From: Heliocidaris tuberculata
Lineage: Eukaryota; Echinodermata; Echinoidea; Camarodonta; Echinometridae
Reading direction: 5' to 3'
DNA length: 64,000 nt
Assembly: GCA_025618425.1 (NCBI GenBank)
Contig: CM046838.1
Coordinates: 20,854,838-20,918,837 of the forward strand
The notes under the pieces: generated by a model
Seen by the model: only the letters and a program-made list of their open reading frames with translations
What the model was told of the DNA's origin: nothing
Databases searched by the model: none
In this document: positions 23,213 to 34,101 of the stretch, one piece after another
How the letters are laid out: the number at the start of each line of letters is the position of its first letter
Position numbering within the stretch: the stretch's first letter is position 1
Program-made: the position numbers and the translations under genes

Positions 23213-23350
23213 AGGCGTTGTGGCATGCACCTGTAATCCTGCTATCAGTGGAAGTTATAAACTGATTCAGCGGACCCAGGTTCGAGACTGAGTCACGTCT
23301 TTCGGATGGTGACGTTAAAGGTCGGTCTTCAGACGTAAATAATCATATCC
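23213..23350 (+). repeat. 7SL-RNA-like SINE
   Basis: The head GGCGTTGTGGCATGCACCTG followed by TAATCCTGCTA resembles the 5' Alu domain of signal recognition particle RNA (GTGGC and TGTAATCC loop motifs). CAGGTTCGAGACTG further on resembles the B box. The 3' part, TTCGGATGGTGACGTTAAAG, resembles tails shared by many SINEs. It lies inside copy A. A tRNA-derived head cannot be excluded. Confidence 0.5.
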
Positions 23351-23365
23351 GATTGATACAGATTA

Positions 23366-23416
23366 CACACACACACACACACACACCCACCCATACACAC
23401 ACACACACACACACAT
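23366..23416. repeat. (CA)n microsatellite
   Basis: About 50 bases of ACACAC, interrupted once by CCCACCCAT. Confidence 0.9.
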
Positions 23417-23705
23417 ATTAAAAACGGGCAACGGTTTGTGCCGACAGCCTGTGAAAATGTCTCCCCAAAATTAAAATCCCCCAAAATAATGCAGCGTAGC
23501 CTAGCATAAATTATATAAAGCAGCAAGAAATTATATTGCATATTGGCATACATATTCACAATCGAATGACATGCGCCGTTAAAACCAATCCACAACAACA
23601 TAGTACATGGCCTTTGGTAGTCTTATAGTGCAGACATTCTTTTTACTAGGGTTTGTGCCAGCAAACTAGTGTGTGTCTATGTCTATGTGTATGTATATGA
23701 CATGT

Positions 23706-23853
23706 TAGTCTGCAAGCACAGACCCTAATTTGACACTTTATCAGAAAATCATTGTCTTGAGAGGAGCCTAATCCAGCTACCTACTGGTCGTGTCAATAGT
23801 CTTACAGCGCAGATTCTCTTTTACGACTGACCAGGGTTTGTGCCTGCAAACTA
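23706..23853. mobile_element. Inverted-repeat element copy B, short form
   Basis: Same ends as copy A, TAGTCTGCAAGCACAGACCC and its complement, enclosing only 148 bases. The flanks ATGACATGT (23697-23705) and ATGTCATGT (23854-23862) match at 8 of 9 positions. Confidence 0.85.
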
Positions 23854-24014
23854 ATGTCATGTTGTGTAACCCCTTGTCCCCTTCCCCCTTCTCTTCTCAA
23901 TTCTTTATCTTTGCCCTATTTTCTCTCTCCTTCTTCACTTCTGACTCCTGTTTCTATTTTTTTTTCCTCCTTCTGTTTCACTGCTTATCTGCCTTATCAC
24001 TTAAGCATCTATCT

Positions 24015-24017
<3 letters not shown>

Positions 24018-24067
<50 letters not shown>
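24018..24067. repeat. (TA)n microsatellite
   Basis: About 25 TA dinucleotides following GTGTGTG. Confidence 0.95.
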
Positions 24068-24070
<3 letters not shown>

Positions 24071-24228
24071 GTTTCCATATGTGAATGTTGTAGATATGTT
24101 AGCACTCAGCCACTCACTCACACTTATGCGAGGTTATTGGAGATAACCTCGCACTCTGTACCTTCATACCGCGAGAAATTGCCTCTCATAGTAAGTGTGT
24201 GATCTCTAGCACATAAAATATGTGCTGG

Positions 24229-24664
24229 AAAGGAGCTAGACCGAAAATTCTGTCTCGTTCGTTAGCTCTTCACTTTAGAGACAGAAAGAGTCTCTAAAGT
24301 CTGCTGTGCAAACCGAATACACATTGACTTACACACCATTAAAAGTTTGAATACGGCTACAAGATTTTCAAACGGAGAATACCTTGGACCCTGAATTACC
24401 TGAAAAGGGAGCTTTAAACGAATTATTCAGTCAAATTGGTAAGTTGAACCGATTCCTAGTAGAGCCTAGGCCTAACCAATTAAATAATAATAATATGTAG
24501 ATTTAGATATATGAGGAAAAACCAAATTATTGCGATTTTTCAAACTACACATCGGCGTGTAGTCTGTTACTCTGTTTGCACAAGTGCACAGCAGATACGA
24601 CCGTTTCTGTCTCTAAGTGAAGAGCTAACGATCGAGATACAGAATTTTCGTTCTTGAAAGGAGC
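24229..24664. mobile_element. Inverted-repeat element
   Basis: The arm at 24229-24302 (containing TTAGCTCTTCACTTTAGAGA) is inverted at about 24590-24664, with several small differences, and encloses about 290 bases. There is no coding content, and the outer limits are uncertain. Confidence 0.55.
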
Positions 24665-24879
24665 AAGATCGCCAGCCAAAAACAGCCTGAAAATTTTCAC
24701 ATGATCAAGATGATAAAGATTTTGTTGAAGAATCTGGCATAAAATTAGATATTCTATCATCCTAAAAATTAAAATGTAGAAGGAAATTTAGGCCTATTTT
24801 CTCAAAACTTTGCTGATTATATTGGTGTTTTTACCTCTTCAACTTAGAGGTCGTGACCGCCGCCGAAATTGACACAACC

Positions 24880-25141
24880 CTACATAGTGATGGTTCCGTG
24901 ATCGTGAGTGGTTAGCACTGTGTATTACTATTAGTTATTGTTTTTTGCCCTATTAACTTTAAGCTATAAACAAAGTAATTTGCTATATTCTTTTGAGGGA
25001 CCCAATTCACAAGCTCTGCTTCTCCTGGTCACCTCATCTTTCTTTTCTTTTCCTGCTAATCATAAAAAGTAATGTACAATTGTATGATCATGATACGTTT
25101 TGTACAATGTTATTGAAGAAATATAAATAAATAAATAAATA
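24880..25141 (+). repeat. Probable LINE 3' end
   Basis: A GAGGGACCCAATTCACAAGC stretch is followed by AT-rich sequence ending in ATAAATAAATAAATAAATAA. This is the usual appearance of a non-LTR retrotransposon 3' UTR with a simple repeat tail. No coding part is preserved. Confidence 0.4.
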
Positions 25142-25237
25142 AGACAGGAAAAATCCTCCAAATATGACATGGGCGAAAATGATGGGGGAGGTTCAAGAAT
25201 GAATGTATGAGTGGATGAATACAGGAAATAGATCTAG

Positions 25238-26094
25238 GGTGGTATTCTGAAAATTGTTGTAACTTTTGTTGTAACTTTTATTGTATCTTCCAGAGATAAT
25301 ACCTCGCTATAAATATTGTTGTAAGTTGGTATTCTGAAAATATTATCTCTCTAAGGACCGCCTTTATATCATCTTTGACACGCCCATTTTTTGACACTTT
25401 ACCAATCAAGATGGATTTTATATAGGTACGTTAACCAATAGGAGAACCCCTTATGTCAAAGATAGGGATGGGCTTTGCTCGTATATCAATTTCGGGCGTT
25501 TTATAATGCGCCATGCACTATTGGACTGCAATTAATTAACATAATGGCTCGCCATCTTCTGCTCGAAACAAGTCACTTATTGATGTAAAATCATCGAATA
25601 CCACCTGCAATTTCTTCAAAATGTCTTCTCTATGAGATCTTGAATCACACACAGTCTCCATCTTGCTATTCGAGCATGTACTGTCTGATTCTGAGCTAGA
25701 AAAATTGCCGAGATCATGAGATACAACAGCTAGAAGCTGTTGTAAGTTTTGTTGCAGTTACCATGGAAGATAAGATAAAACAAAAGATACAATAATTTCG
25801 GAATACCAATTATCTCATGATATTATCTTCAGCGCGCATATGTAAATTAGGATCATGCGCAGAGTGAACATAGATACAACAAAAGTTACAACCATAGACG
25901 TATTATAGATTTACAACAAAAGTTACAATTTTCAGAATACCAATTTTATCTTAAGTGTGGAGATACAATAATATCAGAGTGAACAAAGATACAACAAAAG
26001 TTACAACAAAAGTTACAATTTTCAGAAAACCAATTTTATCTTAAGTGTGGAGATACAATAATATTAGAGATAAAACAGTTTTCAGAATACCGCC
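25238..26094. mobile_element. Inverted-repeat element with GGYGGTATTCTGAAAA ends
   Basis: GGTGGTATTCTGAAAA (25238) is inverted as TTTTCAGAATACCGCC (ending 26094). The interior repeats TTGTTGTAACTTTTGTTGTA and a TTTTATCTTAAGTGTGGAGA block in tandem near the right end. No target duplication is obvious and there is no transposase. Confidence 0.7.
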
Positions 26095-26469
26095 GGCTAT
26101 AGCAGCACAGACCTGTAAGAAAAAAGACGCAGTATGATGCACTTATACATGTACAAGCTTATCTGAAGCATGATTACTATTATTAAAACTCACCAAGCAA
26201 TAGTGGCGATACTTGACGTGGACGACCAACGATGGGAAGTGGGACTACGCAGACAGAATTTAGCGGTAGACGGTGCTCGTCCGAGCATCCAATTCTAATG
26301 TTCGAATTTCAGCAAATTTAGCTCTTAAGTCCCCATGTAAACGTGACAAATTTGTAATTGACGTGATGAAATGAACCAGTCATGCCAGTAAGTTATCACA
26401 ACTGAGATTTGACTACCTCGACTCGTACTCGTCGACTGCTTACATACGTTACCCACATTACCGAGGGCC

Positions 26470-26611
26470 TAGTCTGCAAGCACAGACCCTAATTTGACAC
26501 TTTATCAAAAAATCATTGTCTTGAGAGGAGCCTAATCCAGCTACCTACTGGTCGTGACAATATAGGGCAGACTCTCTTGTACGACAGACCAGGGTTTGTG
26601 CCTGCAAACTA
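26470..26611. mobile_element. Inverted-repeat element copy C, exact 9-bp target duplication
   Basis: TAGTCTGCAAGCACAGACCC and its inverted partner bound 142 bases. CCGAGGGCC is duplicated exactly at 26461-26469 and 26612-26620. The interior closely matches copy B. Confidence 0.9.
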
Positions 26612-26820
26612 CCGAGGGCCAGCCAGCTTTGCTGCTGCGTTGCACCGTTTGCACGTAAATTTGCATGGGGCCGCTACTACAAATCAAGATTCAGGGAAAT
26701 CCCCCCAGCCCTGACGCGCGCGGCTGTTAAACATTTTTACATTAAAACTGGTGCCACATACCGGAGGTCGCTTCTGATTGGCCAGTCATTTCATGGAGCT
26801 TCCCTCGCCGGCTTCCCTGT

Positions 26821-26950
26821 TGGAATCCTTGGCGACATGGAGGCAAAATTTCTGGTGGCGAGCGAAGCGAGCCAGAAAAACCGAGGCGCTTGCGCAAGCG
26901 CCTCGCTTCGCTCGCCAGAAATTTTGCCTCCATATCGCCAAGGATTTCAA
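26821..26950. repeat. Long near-perfect hairpin
   Basis: The arm 26822-26872 (ATCCTTGGCGACATGGAGGC, then AAAATTTCTGG, then GGCGAGCGAAGCGAG) is inverted at about 26899-26948. Only a two-base insertion and one or two substitutions separate the arms, and the loop itself holds the palindrome GGCGCTTGCGCAAGCGCC. The overlapping open frames on both strands are by-products of this symmetry. Confidence 0.85.
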
Positions 26951-27426
26951 CAGCGCCAGGGCCTCGACAAGAGGCTACTCGCCGGCCGGCCGCGATTTTT
27001 TTTCTGCACGCGTTATGAATCATTTATAAGCTGCGCTGGAAGCTATGGCTGGAAGACTGAAGTGCGCAAACGCGTGCTGAAAATGAAGGCATCATCGTGT
27101 GTGGTTCTATCAAGGAGTTATCACAGTTCTACGTATAATACACACAAGACACAGAGATATTGGAAATGTTTTCCCTCAGCTCTCACCCCCCCCTCCCCCC
27201 TTTCTCTCTCTCTATCTCTCGCTGCCATAACCCTGATAGCAGACTGACGTCTTAAGGACGTCTTAAAGACGAAAAGCTATACGTCTTAATGATGTCAGGT
27301 AAAGACGTCAAAAAGTCATCAGTTTGCACCCACGTTTGACGTCTTAAAGACATCGTATTTTGATATCATTATTACGTCTTATTGATAAAAAAAGACGTCC
27401 ATATGATGTCGTTTAGACGTGTTATT

Positions 27427-28315
27427 TTTACCCGACAAACGTCATATGGATGTCTTTATGACGTCTCATAGACGTGTTTATTATCAAAATAAGACGTCAT
27501 TTGGATGTCTTCAGGATGTCTCTGAGACATGTTTATTATCAAAATAAGACGTCATTTAGATGTCTTCAGGATGTCTTTTAGACGTGTTTATTATCAAAAT
27601 AAGACGTCATTTTGATGTCTTCAGGATATCTCTGAGACGTGTTTATTATCAAAATAAGACGTCATTTGGATGTCTTCAGGATATCTGCAAGACATGTTTA
27701 TTATCAAAATAAAACGTCATTTTGATGTCTTCAGGATATCTCTAAGACATGTTTATTATCAAAATAAGACGTCATTTGGATGTCTTCAGGATATCTCTAA
27801 GACATGTTTATTATCAAAATAAGACGTCATTTGGATGTCTTCAGGATATCTCTAAGACATGTTTCTTATCAAAATAAGATGTCATTTGGATGTTTTCAGG
27901 ATATCTCTGAGACGTGTTTATTATCAAAATAAGACGTCATTTGGATGTCTTCAGGATATCTCTAAGACATGTTTATTATCAAAATAAGACGTCATTTAGA
28001 TGTCTTCAGGATGTCTCTTAGACATGTTTATTATCAAAATAAGACGTCATTTTGATGTCTTCAGGATTTTTATTAGACGTGTTTATTATCAAAATAAGAT
28101 GTCATTTGGATGTCTTCAGGACATCTCTGAGACGTGTTTATTATCAAAATAAGACGTCATTTTGATGTCTTCAGGATGTCTCTTAGACGTGTTTATCAAA
28201 ACAAGACGTCTTCTGGATGTCTTCAGGATGTCTCCGAGACGTATTTATTACACAAAATAAGACGTAATTTGGATGCCTTCAGGATATCTCTTAGACATGC
28301 TTATTATAAAAATAA
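27427..28315. repeat. 55-bp tandem array with GACGTCAT in each unit
   Basis: About 16 units of 55 bases follow the pattern GTTTATTATCAAAATAAGAC, GTCATTTGGATGTCTTCAGG, ATATCTCTGAGACAT. Marker positions such as 27486, 27541 and 27596 confirm the period. Units differ by single substitutions, mostly C/T or G/A changes in the GACGTC and GATGTC sites. Confidence 0.9.
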
Positions 28316-28419
28316 GACATCATTTAGCATCCTTTGCATGTGTAGTACCTAAATAAGACGTCATTTGGACGTCTTTACGATGTCCTTTAGACAGGTTAAT
28401 CCTTAAGTCGTCATATCCT

Positions 28420-31400
28420 TGATCATATTTGGTAATGCCTCTGGCACTTACACGATGTGAGCAGAGGAATAAAAAAGTGTCTTTTGTACATCCTGAAGAC
28501 ATTGTAACAACAAAGAAGACATCAGAGATACCAAATCATAGACGTTTGATGATTCGAGACTTGTTAGCGGATTCAGAATACAGTAGATGTGTTTTTTTTT
28601 CTTGCATTGTCATTTCCGACTTCTTCGTGCAAGCACACTGAACAGATGCTGAGGAACCATACACTCAAGGCCCGGATCCAATGGGAGGTGAAGGCATTAC
28701 TCCCCACACAGGCAACATCTGTATTTCCCATTTCCTGGATCCAGGCCTGCAATCAAACAATAACACAGAGTATACGAATTACATGCAAGAGCAACATCAA
28801 GCTGGCATTAGTTTTATACTTCAACCTTTAATAAGTATACATAATAAATATGAAAACAAATACCCATGTTGGCAGCATGCACATATTAAATATACATGTA
28901 TCAAGAAATACAAGAAGTTGCTTCGATAATTCCTACAGTAAAACAAAGCTTTGCTGGTAACCTTAATGTATTACGGTTACAATATATGTACGTGGTGAAC
29001 ATCTAATAAAATTTTCCTTTTTTTTAAATAAAAAAACCCCCATGATTTGTCCATACATGTACATCTTATATTTTGCATCCTTTCAAAGCAAAAAGATATA
29101 TGAAAACAAAAATAGTAACTTAAATTCACGTAAGTGAATCTCCCCGTTGATAAAGCAAAATCAAAATTAACCCATATTCCTTTCCAACCCTAATCATGTT
29201 ACGGAACTGAGCTCGTGTGACGGACCATATCATGTGATTCAACACACGTACATGAGCAAGAACCACAGAACCACTACTGCAGGTAATAATTTTTACTATA
29301 TTACCTTATTTTGCTTATATTAGTTTGTACATTTTATTTTTGTTTTTCCTAAGTTCCTTTCAGTTCATTTACGCTTGCCATTAAGTTTGTTTCTTATATT
29401 TTGTTGTAGATCGTTGAAAAAGGCTTAATATTTAGCCGAAAGCTCAGAGAAGAATATGTGGTATATACAGCTACGTCGTGCATCTTTCATTATTTTTACT
29501 CACAATCTCACAAGACGGCCTGGATCATGGTAATGAGTTTGGCACACGTTTCATTTCTAAAAGCGAGACAGATGGATAGATGGACGGATAACTCCAAACT
29601 CCAACTCCAAAACATATTGCCTATGGCACCCAGCAAAAAGGTGGGTGCCTGTTTTGGCATAAAAAAACAAAACCAGTGTGTGGTCTCATATTTCTGTTAT
29701 GGATAGGATTTTCCCATGCGACCTTTAGTACAATTTCTTTGCATTTGCAATTTTGTTCTGTATTTGAACCCCACAATTGACCTGAACTCAAGATAGAGCA
29801 AAATCAATCTCACCGTCATGTCCTCAGCTCAGGCTAGAAAAGGAACTTGTGTTTCTGATCACAAGGAACGGGTATTGCATAACATCTCAATTTGGAAAGA
29901 TTTTTGGTACATCATTTTTGGATAGTGCTTAGAGATAAATACATGTTTATGTACATAAAAATATCATGAGCTTTCAATATGAAAGGATTATAAAAAAATC
30001 CTTTCTCCCTGACTTTTTTTCTATTTACAACACTGATCAAATGGCACAACTTGTAACATACAAAATCAATTTCTACTCATACTTCATACATTTCAAATAA
30101 CTACTACTACTACTACTATTACTGTTGAAATTAGATACATGTACAAGTAAATAAAAGTATAAACAAGTGATTAAAAAAGAAAACATCCCAGGAACTGTTT
30201 CACAAAGAGTAAAGCTGGACTTGAGTCATGTTTAAATGACAATGTGCAATTATGATTTCCAGTTCAAAATCTCTTTGACTGACTATCCAATATACATGAA
30301 GCATACATCTTCTGACTCTTTTCTGAGCTTGATCTGACTAAAGCAGTGATACATGTACCAAAAAAAAAAAAAGTCAAATTCAACTCTTGAAGCTATCCCC
30401 AGAATGGCTAAGATAGGGTATACAACTGTATTATAGGCAAGATATTCACTTTTGAGTTATGAAATTCATCAGCTGCAACAGTGTGTGCTATCAGTTATTA
30501 AATAACACCAAAAATACAAGTTTATAACAGTATATGACAACATGTATGCAAAACACAATATCAACAGTAAATGTCGAAGATTCCCCCTCTAAAAGTGGGG
30601 GGGGGGGGGGGGGGTACAATGAAAGACAAAAATATATCTGGCAGCACTGATCATAAAAATACATGTATGTCAGCCTTTATTTTGTTGTATTTTGGGCTAT
30701 GATATATTTTTCAGCTACAAAGGGAACAGTTATTATCTTATGTATATCATACATATTTGATTCAGTATAACTAATTAGCTTCGCACAAAAAGAATTATGA
30801 GTTGTTTAAAACTTAAAAGAAAGCCATAAAGATCAACAGTGAGTGCAAAATTTTTCCATCAAAACAATCAGAAATGTTAGGAATGGAATATAATCGTAAT
30901 CAAAAGTATAGTGCTGTTGTATTGATTACCCAAGACAAGGCTGGTCCATACAGGTTGAGTGCTGCATAACATTTGCACCTTCCTGATTTTGCTAAAGGTC
31001 AATGATAATTAATAATTTTTTTTTTCTGTAAGAAAGTAACACAAAGTTATTTCTATTGATCACTAGTTTGTCTTGATTATACATGCTGCTTTGTCTATTC
31101 TGGGGTGACTATCCACCACAGTATAGTAACAATAAAAGTGTGTTTAACATGGGAAGATATTGGTGGATGCACAGCTATATCATGAATACAACATTGTCAA
31201 CCATTGTTTTGTCGACAGGTGATGAAGTCAGCTACATGTAGCTATTTGACTTGATATTTTGACCACCAAATTTCTACTCAACAACAACAATAGTATGTTA
31301 AAAAATAGACCTCCACTTGCATGTTCTTCTTTCCATCTAAAAAAAAAAAACAACTAAAAATTGATGGGCGCAGTACAGATGCTAGATAACCTTGTACCAT

Positions 31401-31600
31401 AGTTTCAAAGGAAATCTGGAGTAAAATCTGTGTTTGCTGGTGCAATGAACACCTTTTTGTACAGTATACGAATCTAGGTCAATTTGAAAGTATATCGAGG
31501 GTCAGCAAAATGCTCTACTCCCTGACATAGATCATTGTGTATGGCTGTGATGGTACCTTACACACTATGCAGCTAACAGACCTTGTGTCATACTCTTGCC
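28420..31600. other. Unassigned AT-rich interval
   Basis: No exon with supporting splice sites was recognised on either strand. An open stretch from 28429 on the plus strand (containing KKVSFVHPEDIVTTKKTSEI) has mildly coding-like composition, but I could not connect it to anything. A G homopolymer lies at about 30597-30614. Confidence 0.35.
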
Positions 31601-31634
31601 AGACCAGGCAAGTGGCCCGGCGGCCGCAGTGGCA

Positions 31635-31794
31635 TGGCTGTTCAGCCTGGAGTTAATGTTGTGCCTACTATTGAGTGAACACATCATGCTAGCACTAGCT
31701 AGGTTATCTTTGTGGCGTACTAGCTATTATGCCACAAAGATCACAAAGCTAGTGCTAGGTCTCCTTCATGCAACTCCAGCCTTGACCATGGACA
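31635..31794. repeat. Nested hairpin
   Basis: The inner arms GCTAGCACTAGCT and CTTTGTGGC are inverted as GCCACAAAG and AGCTAGTGCTAG around GTACTAGCTATTAT. The outer arms CATGGCTGTTCAGCCTGGAG and CTCCAGCCTTGACCATGG are inverted too. It is probably a small foldback element. Confidence 0.55.
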
Positions 31795-32717
31795 AAGTTT
31801 TCTTGAGTCAGCCCAGAAACATGCAAACACCACTGATTGACTGCCTTTAACTGTGCCCCTAAAAGTTGCAATCAATATTTGTATATCATGCTCATAAAAT
31901 GAATATTCTATAGCAAATACATGTATCACATATACATTGACATACAGTTTGATACGGTGCAAACAGTTTAAATAAAAGTATAGCTATAAATACAAATGAG
32001 CTGCAGAAAAATGAGATACATATCACTAATAAATTGGCAAAGACTTCCAACAAAGAAAGTGTTGGGAATGGAAGCACCATTGTAAAACTTCATAATTGCA
32101 ATAGAATTGGCTTGGTTCAAATGAAAATATCTTGGCAGCAACAGAAAATTAAGAAAATATGTTGTCATTTTCCCTAACTTTTTGTTGAATATTTGTTTAC
32201 TTATTGAGGTAAAAAATTTACGCTGAAAGTTTTAGTGTAGGCCATCAGTTAACTGATAATGTCAAGACTTATACTGGAAAATCATTTTCACCATCCTCAC
32301 CAATGCTACAGGCACTTCATTCACAAAGGAATATTGTAAAATAGCGAAACCCTTATTACACACGCAGCACCTGGACTGTACTAGAATATTTTACAGAGGG
32401 GTTTATAGCACAACCATCAACGTCAATCATATAGCCTTCAACATCATTGTATACTGTTGCTCATAATGTTGGAATAATTCTTTTATTTTTTTTTACCTCA
32501 GAGTGCTCTATGAATCGATTATTACAATACCATTTATTCATTTTTCCAGCTTTAAGTACTCGACTGGGTACGTCCATGATTCAGATGTACAGAAATAGCC
32601 CAATAACTAAGAAGTCCCTGGTTTGAAACAGAGTTGATGACATCTAAGAAGTACCGTTTTGTAAGGAATTAAGAGTAATTACCAATGCAGAGTAATTAAA
32701 GTGCCATGGTTGCTTAA

Positions 32718-33727
32718 AGCCCCTTTCACAATTGGTCTGCGACCAGTTTGCGACCGCCTGCAACAGATTTTTCGGGGTGTTGCACGACCGATCGCTTGGT
32801 GTCTTGCGACCACTCGCAGTCGTTGCAGGCGGTCGCATGAACCTGAGGCGGTCGTGACTGGTCACATCTGAACTTTGAACATGCACAAAATCCAGACACG
32901 ACCAGATGCGATCGATTCACTCGCATTAGGTCGTACGACCAGTCGTGCGATTCTCGTATGAGTGTTGCACAACGTTGCACGATTAGATGCGAGAGTTCGC
33001 ACGACTCAATAGTCGCAGTGGGTGGGCTGGAGGTCGTGCAACACTCGCACGTGCGCTAGCGACCTATAGCGACCAGTCTTGCGAATGGGTGTGATTGTGC
33101 TAAGACCATGAGACTGTTGTACGACCGATCGCAGCACATCTTACAACGTTGTACTACCGTTGCACGACTGTATGAGACTGTATGCGACTATTCCTCGGGG
33201 TTATATATAGGGGGACTATGGAGATGATCCTCTGCAACAGGGCCGTCCTCTAACAACTTTCTCTTCTTTTTAACTTTCTTCTTTGGCATCTTGACTATTA
33301 AGAAGGCCAACTTGAAACTGACTACTGGTCAATTGCCGAGGGGGTTTTTATACCCCACGCCACTCGCACGAATACTCTCACGACCACTTGCACCGGTCTC
33401 ATTCAATCGCACAAGCGATCGCATGGTCTCACATCCACTCGCACGACCATGCAATCGATCGTGCGACTATTGTGATTGGCGTCAAGCCACTCGCAATCAC
33501 TCCTGCAACTCTCGCATGTGAACGGAAGACCACTCGCACGAGCATATGCGAGCAAATGCGACTTACTCGTGCAACGGTCTCTTCTAGTCGCTTTTGTTTT
33601 ACGACCGCTGTTGCATTTGTGAATGCCTTTCTGCGACCTGATGAGATCGGTGGCGATTGAAGCCTGTTGCAGCCTGTCGTGCGATCAAATGGTCGCAAAC
33701 GGTCGCAGACCAATTGTGAAAGGGGCT
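32718..33727. mobile_element. 1-kb inverted-repeat element filled with CGACCACTCGCA motifs
   Basis: AGCCCCTTTCACAATTGGTC (32718) is inverted at the right end (to 33727), and the match continues through TGCGACC. TTAA precedes and TTAT follows; a 2-bp TA duplication is an alternative reading. The interior is dominated by GTCGCACGACC and CACTCGCACGACC words on both strands. Open frames inside are compositional and lack any domain. Confidence 0.75.
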
Positions 33728-34101
33728 TTATACGCATACATGTAATAATACATGCTTTAGGATTCATGCGAGACAATACTTATTCAGTTTAGTTTATTGA
33801 AATCTGAGGATGTGTACATTCATTTATTGTGAACCCTTCATAATAATTTCATAAATAGATGTACATGTACACATGCCAACAATTTCATTCCAACTTTATG
33901 AACAGCAGTGCAATAACACATCAAAAATAAAAGATAACATCATGTGACAATTCCGGTAAAAAAAAAAGTACATGAACAGAAAAAAGAAAAGTAAAAAAAA
34001 AAAAAAAAGAAAAATAAATAACGCCTTCGGCACACACCTTCAGTGGGTGGAGGCATAAAAAAAGAAAACATATACATAACTAAAGCACTCGGCTGTCCTG
34101 A

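Larger units (their letters stand above)
23121..23668. mobile_element. Inverted-repeat element copy A, 9-bp target duplication
   Basis: The left end TAGTCTGCAAGCACAGACCC is inverted at the right end (AGGGTTTGTGCCAGCAAACTA), with GTGTGTGTC duplicated at 23112-23120 and 23669-23677. Internal sequence near 23420-23600 matches copy D (45900-46555) in reverse orientation. A SINE-like insert and a (CA)n tract occupy 23213-23415. Confidence 0.85.

Noticed and set aside
27182..27237. CCATAACCC near the left end of the 15-kb interval as telomeric sequence
   Set aside because: There is no tandem TTAGGG or TAACCC repeat; the CCC belongs to the terminal inverted repeat.
26742..27247. Overlapping frames on both strands
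   Set aside because: They come from the near-perfect hairpin at 26821-26950 and its GC-rich flanks.
27427..28315. Regular direct repeats resembling a CRISPR array
   Set aside because: The 55-bp units are nearly identical over their full length with no variable spacers, the genome is animal, and no cas-like gene is present. It is an ordinary tandem array.
28134..28352. Open frame with IRRxxDxFRMSLR-like repeats
   Set aside because: This is a translation of the 55-bp GACGTC array.
33291..33776. Overlapping frames rich in Cys, Arg and His
   Set aside because: They are explained by the repeated GTCGCACGACC words of the inverted-repeat element; both strands are open for the same reason.
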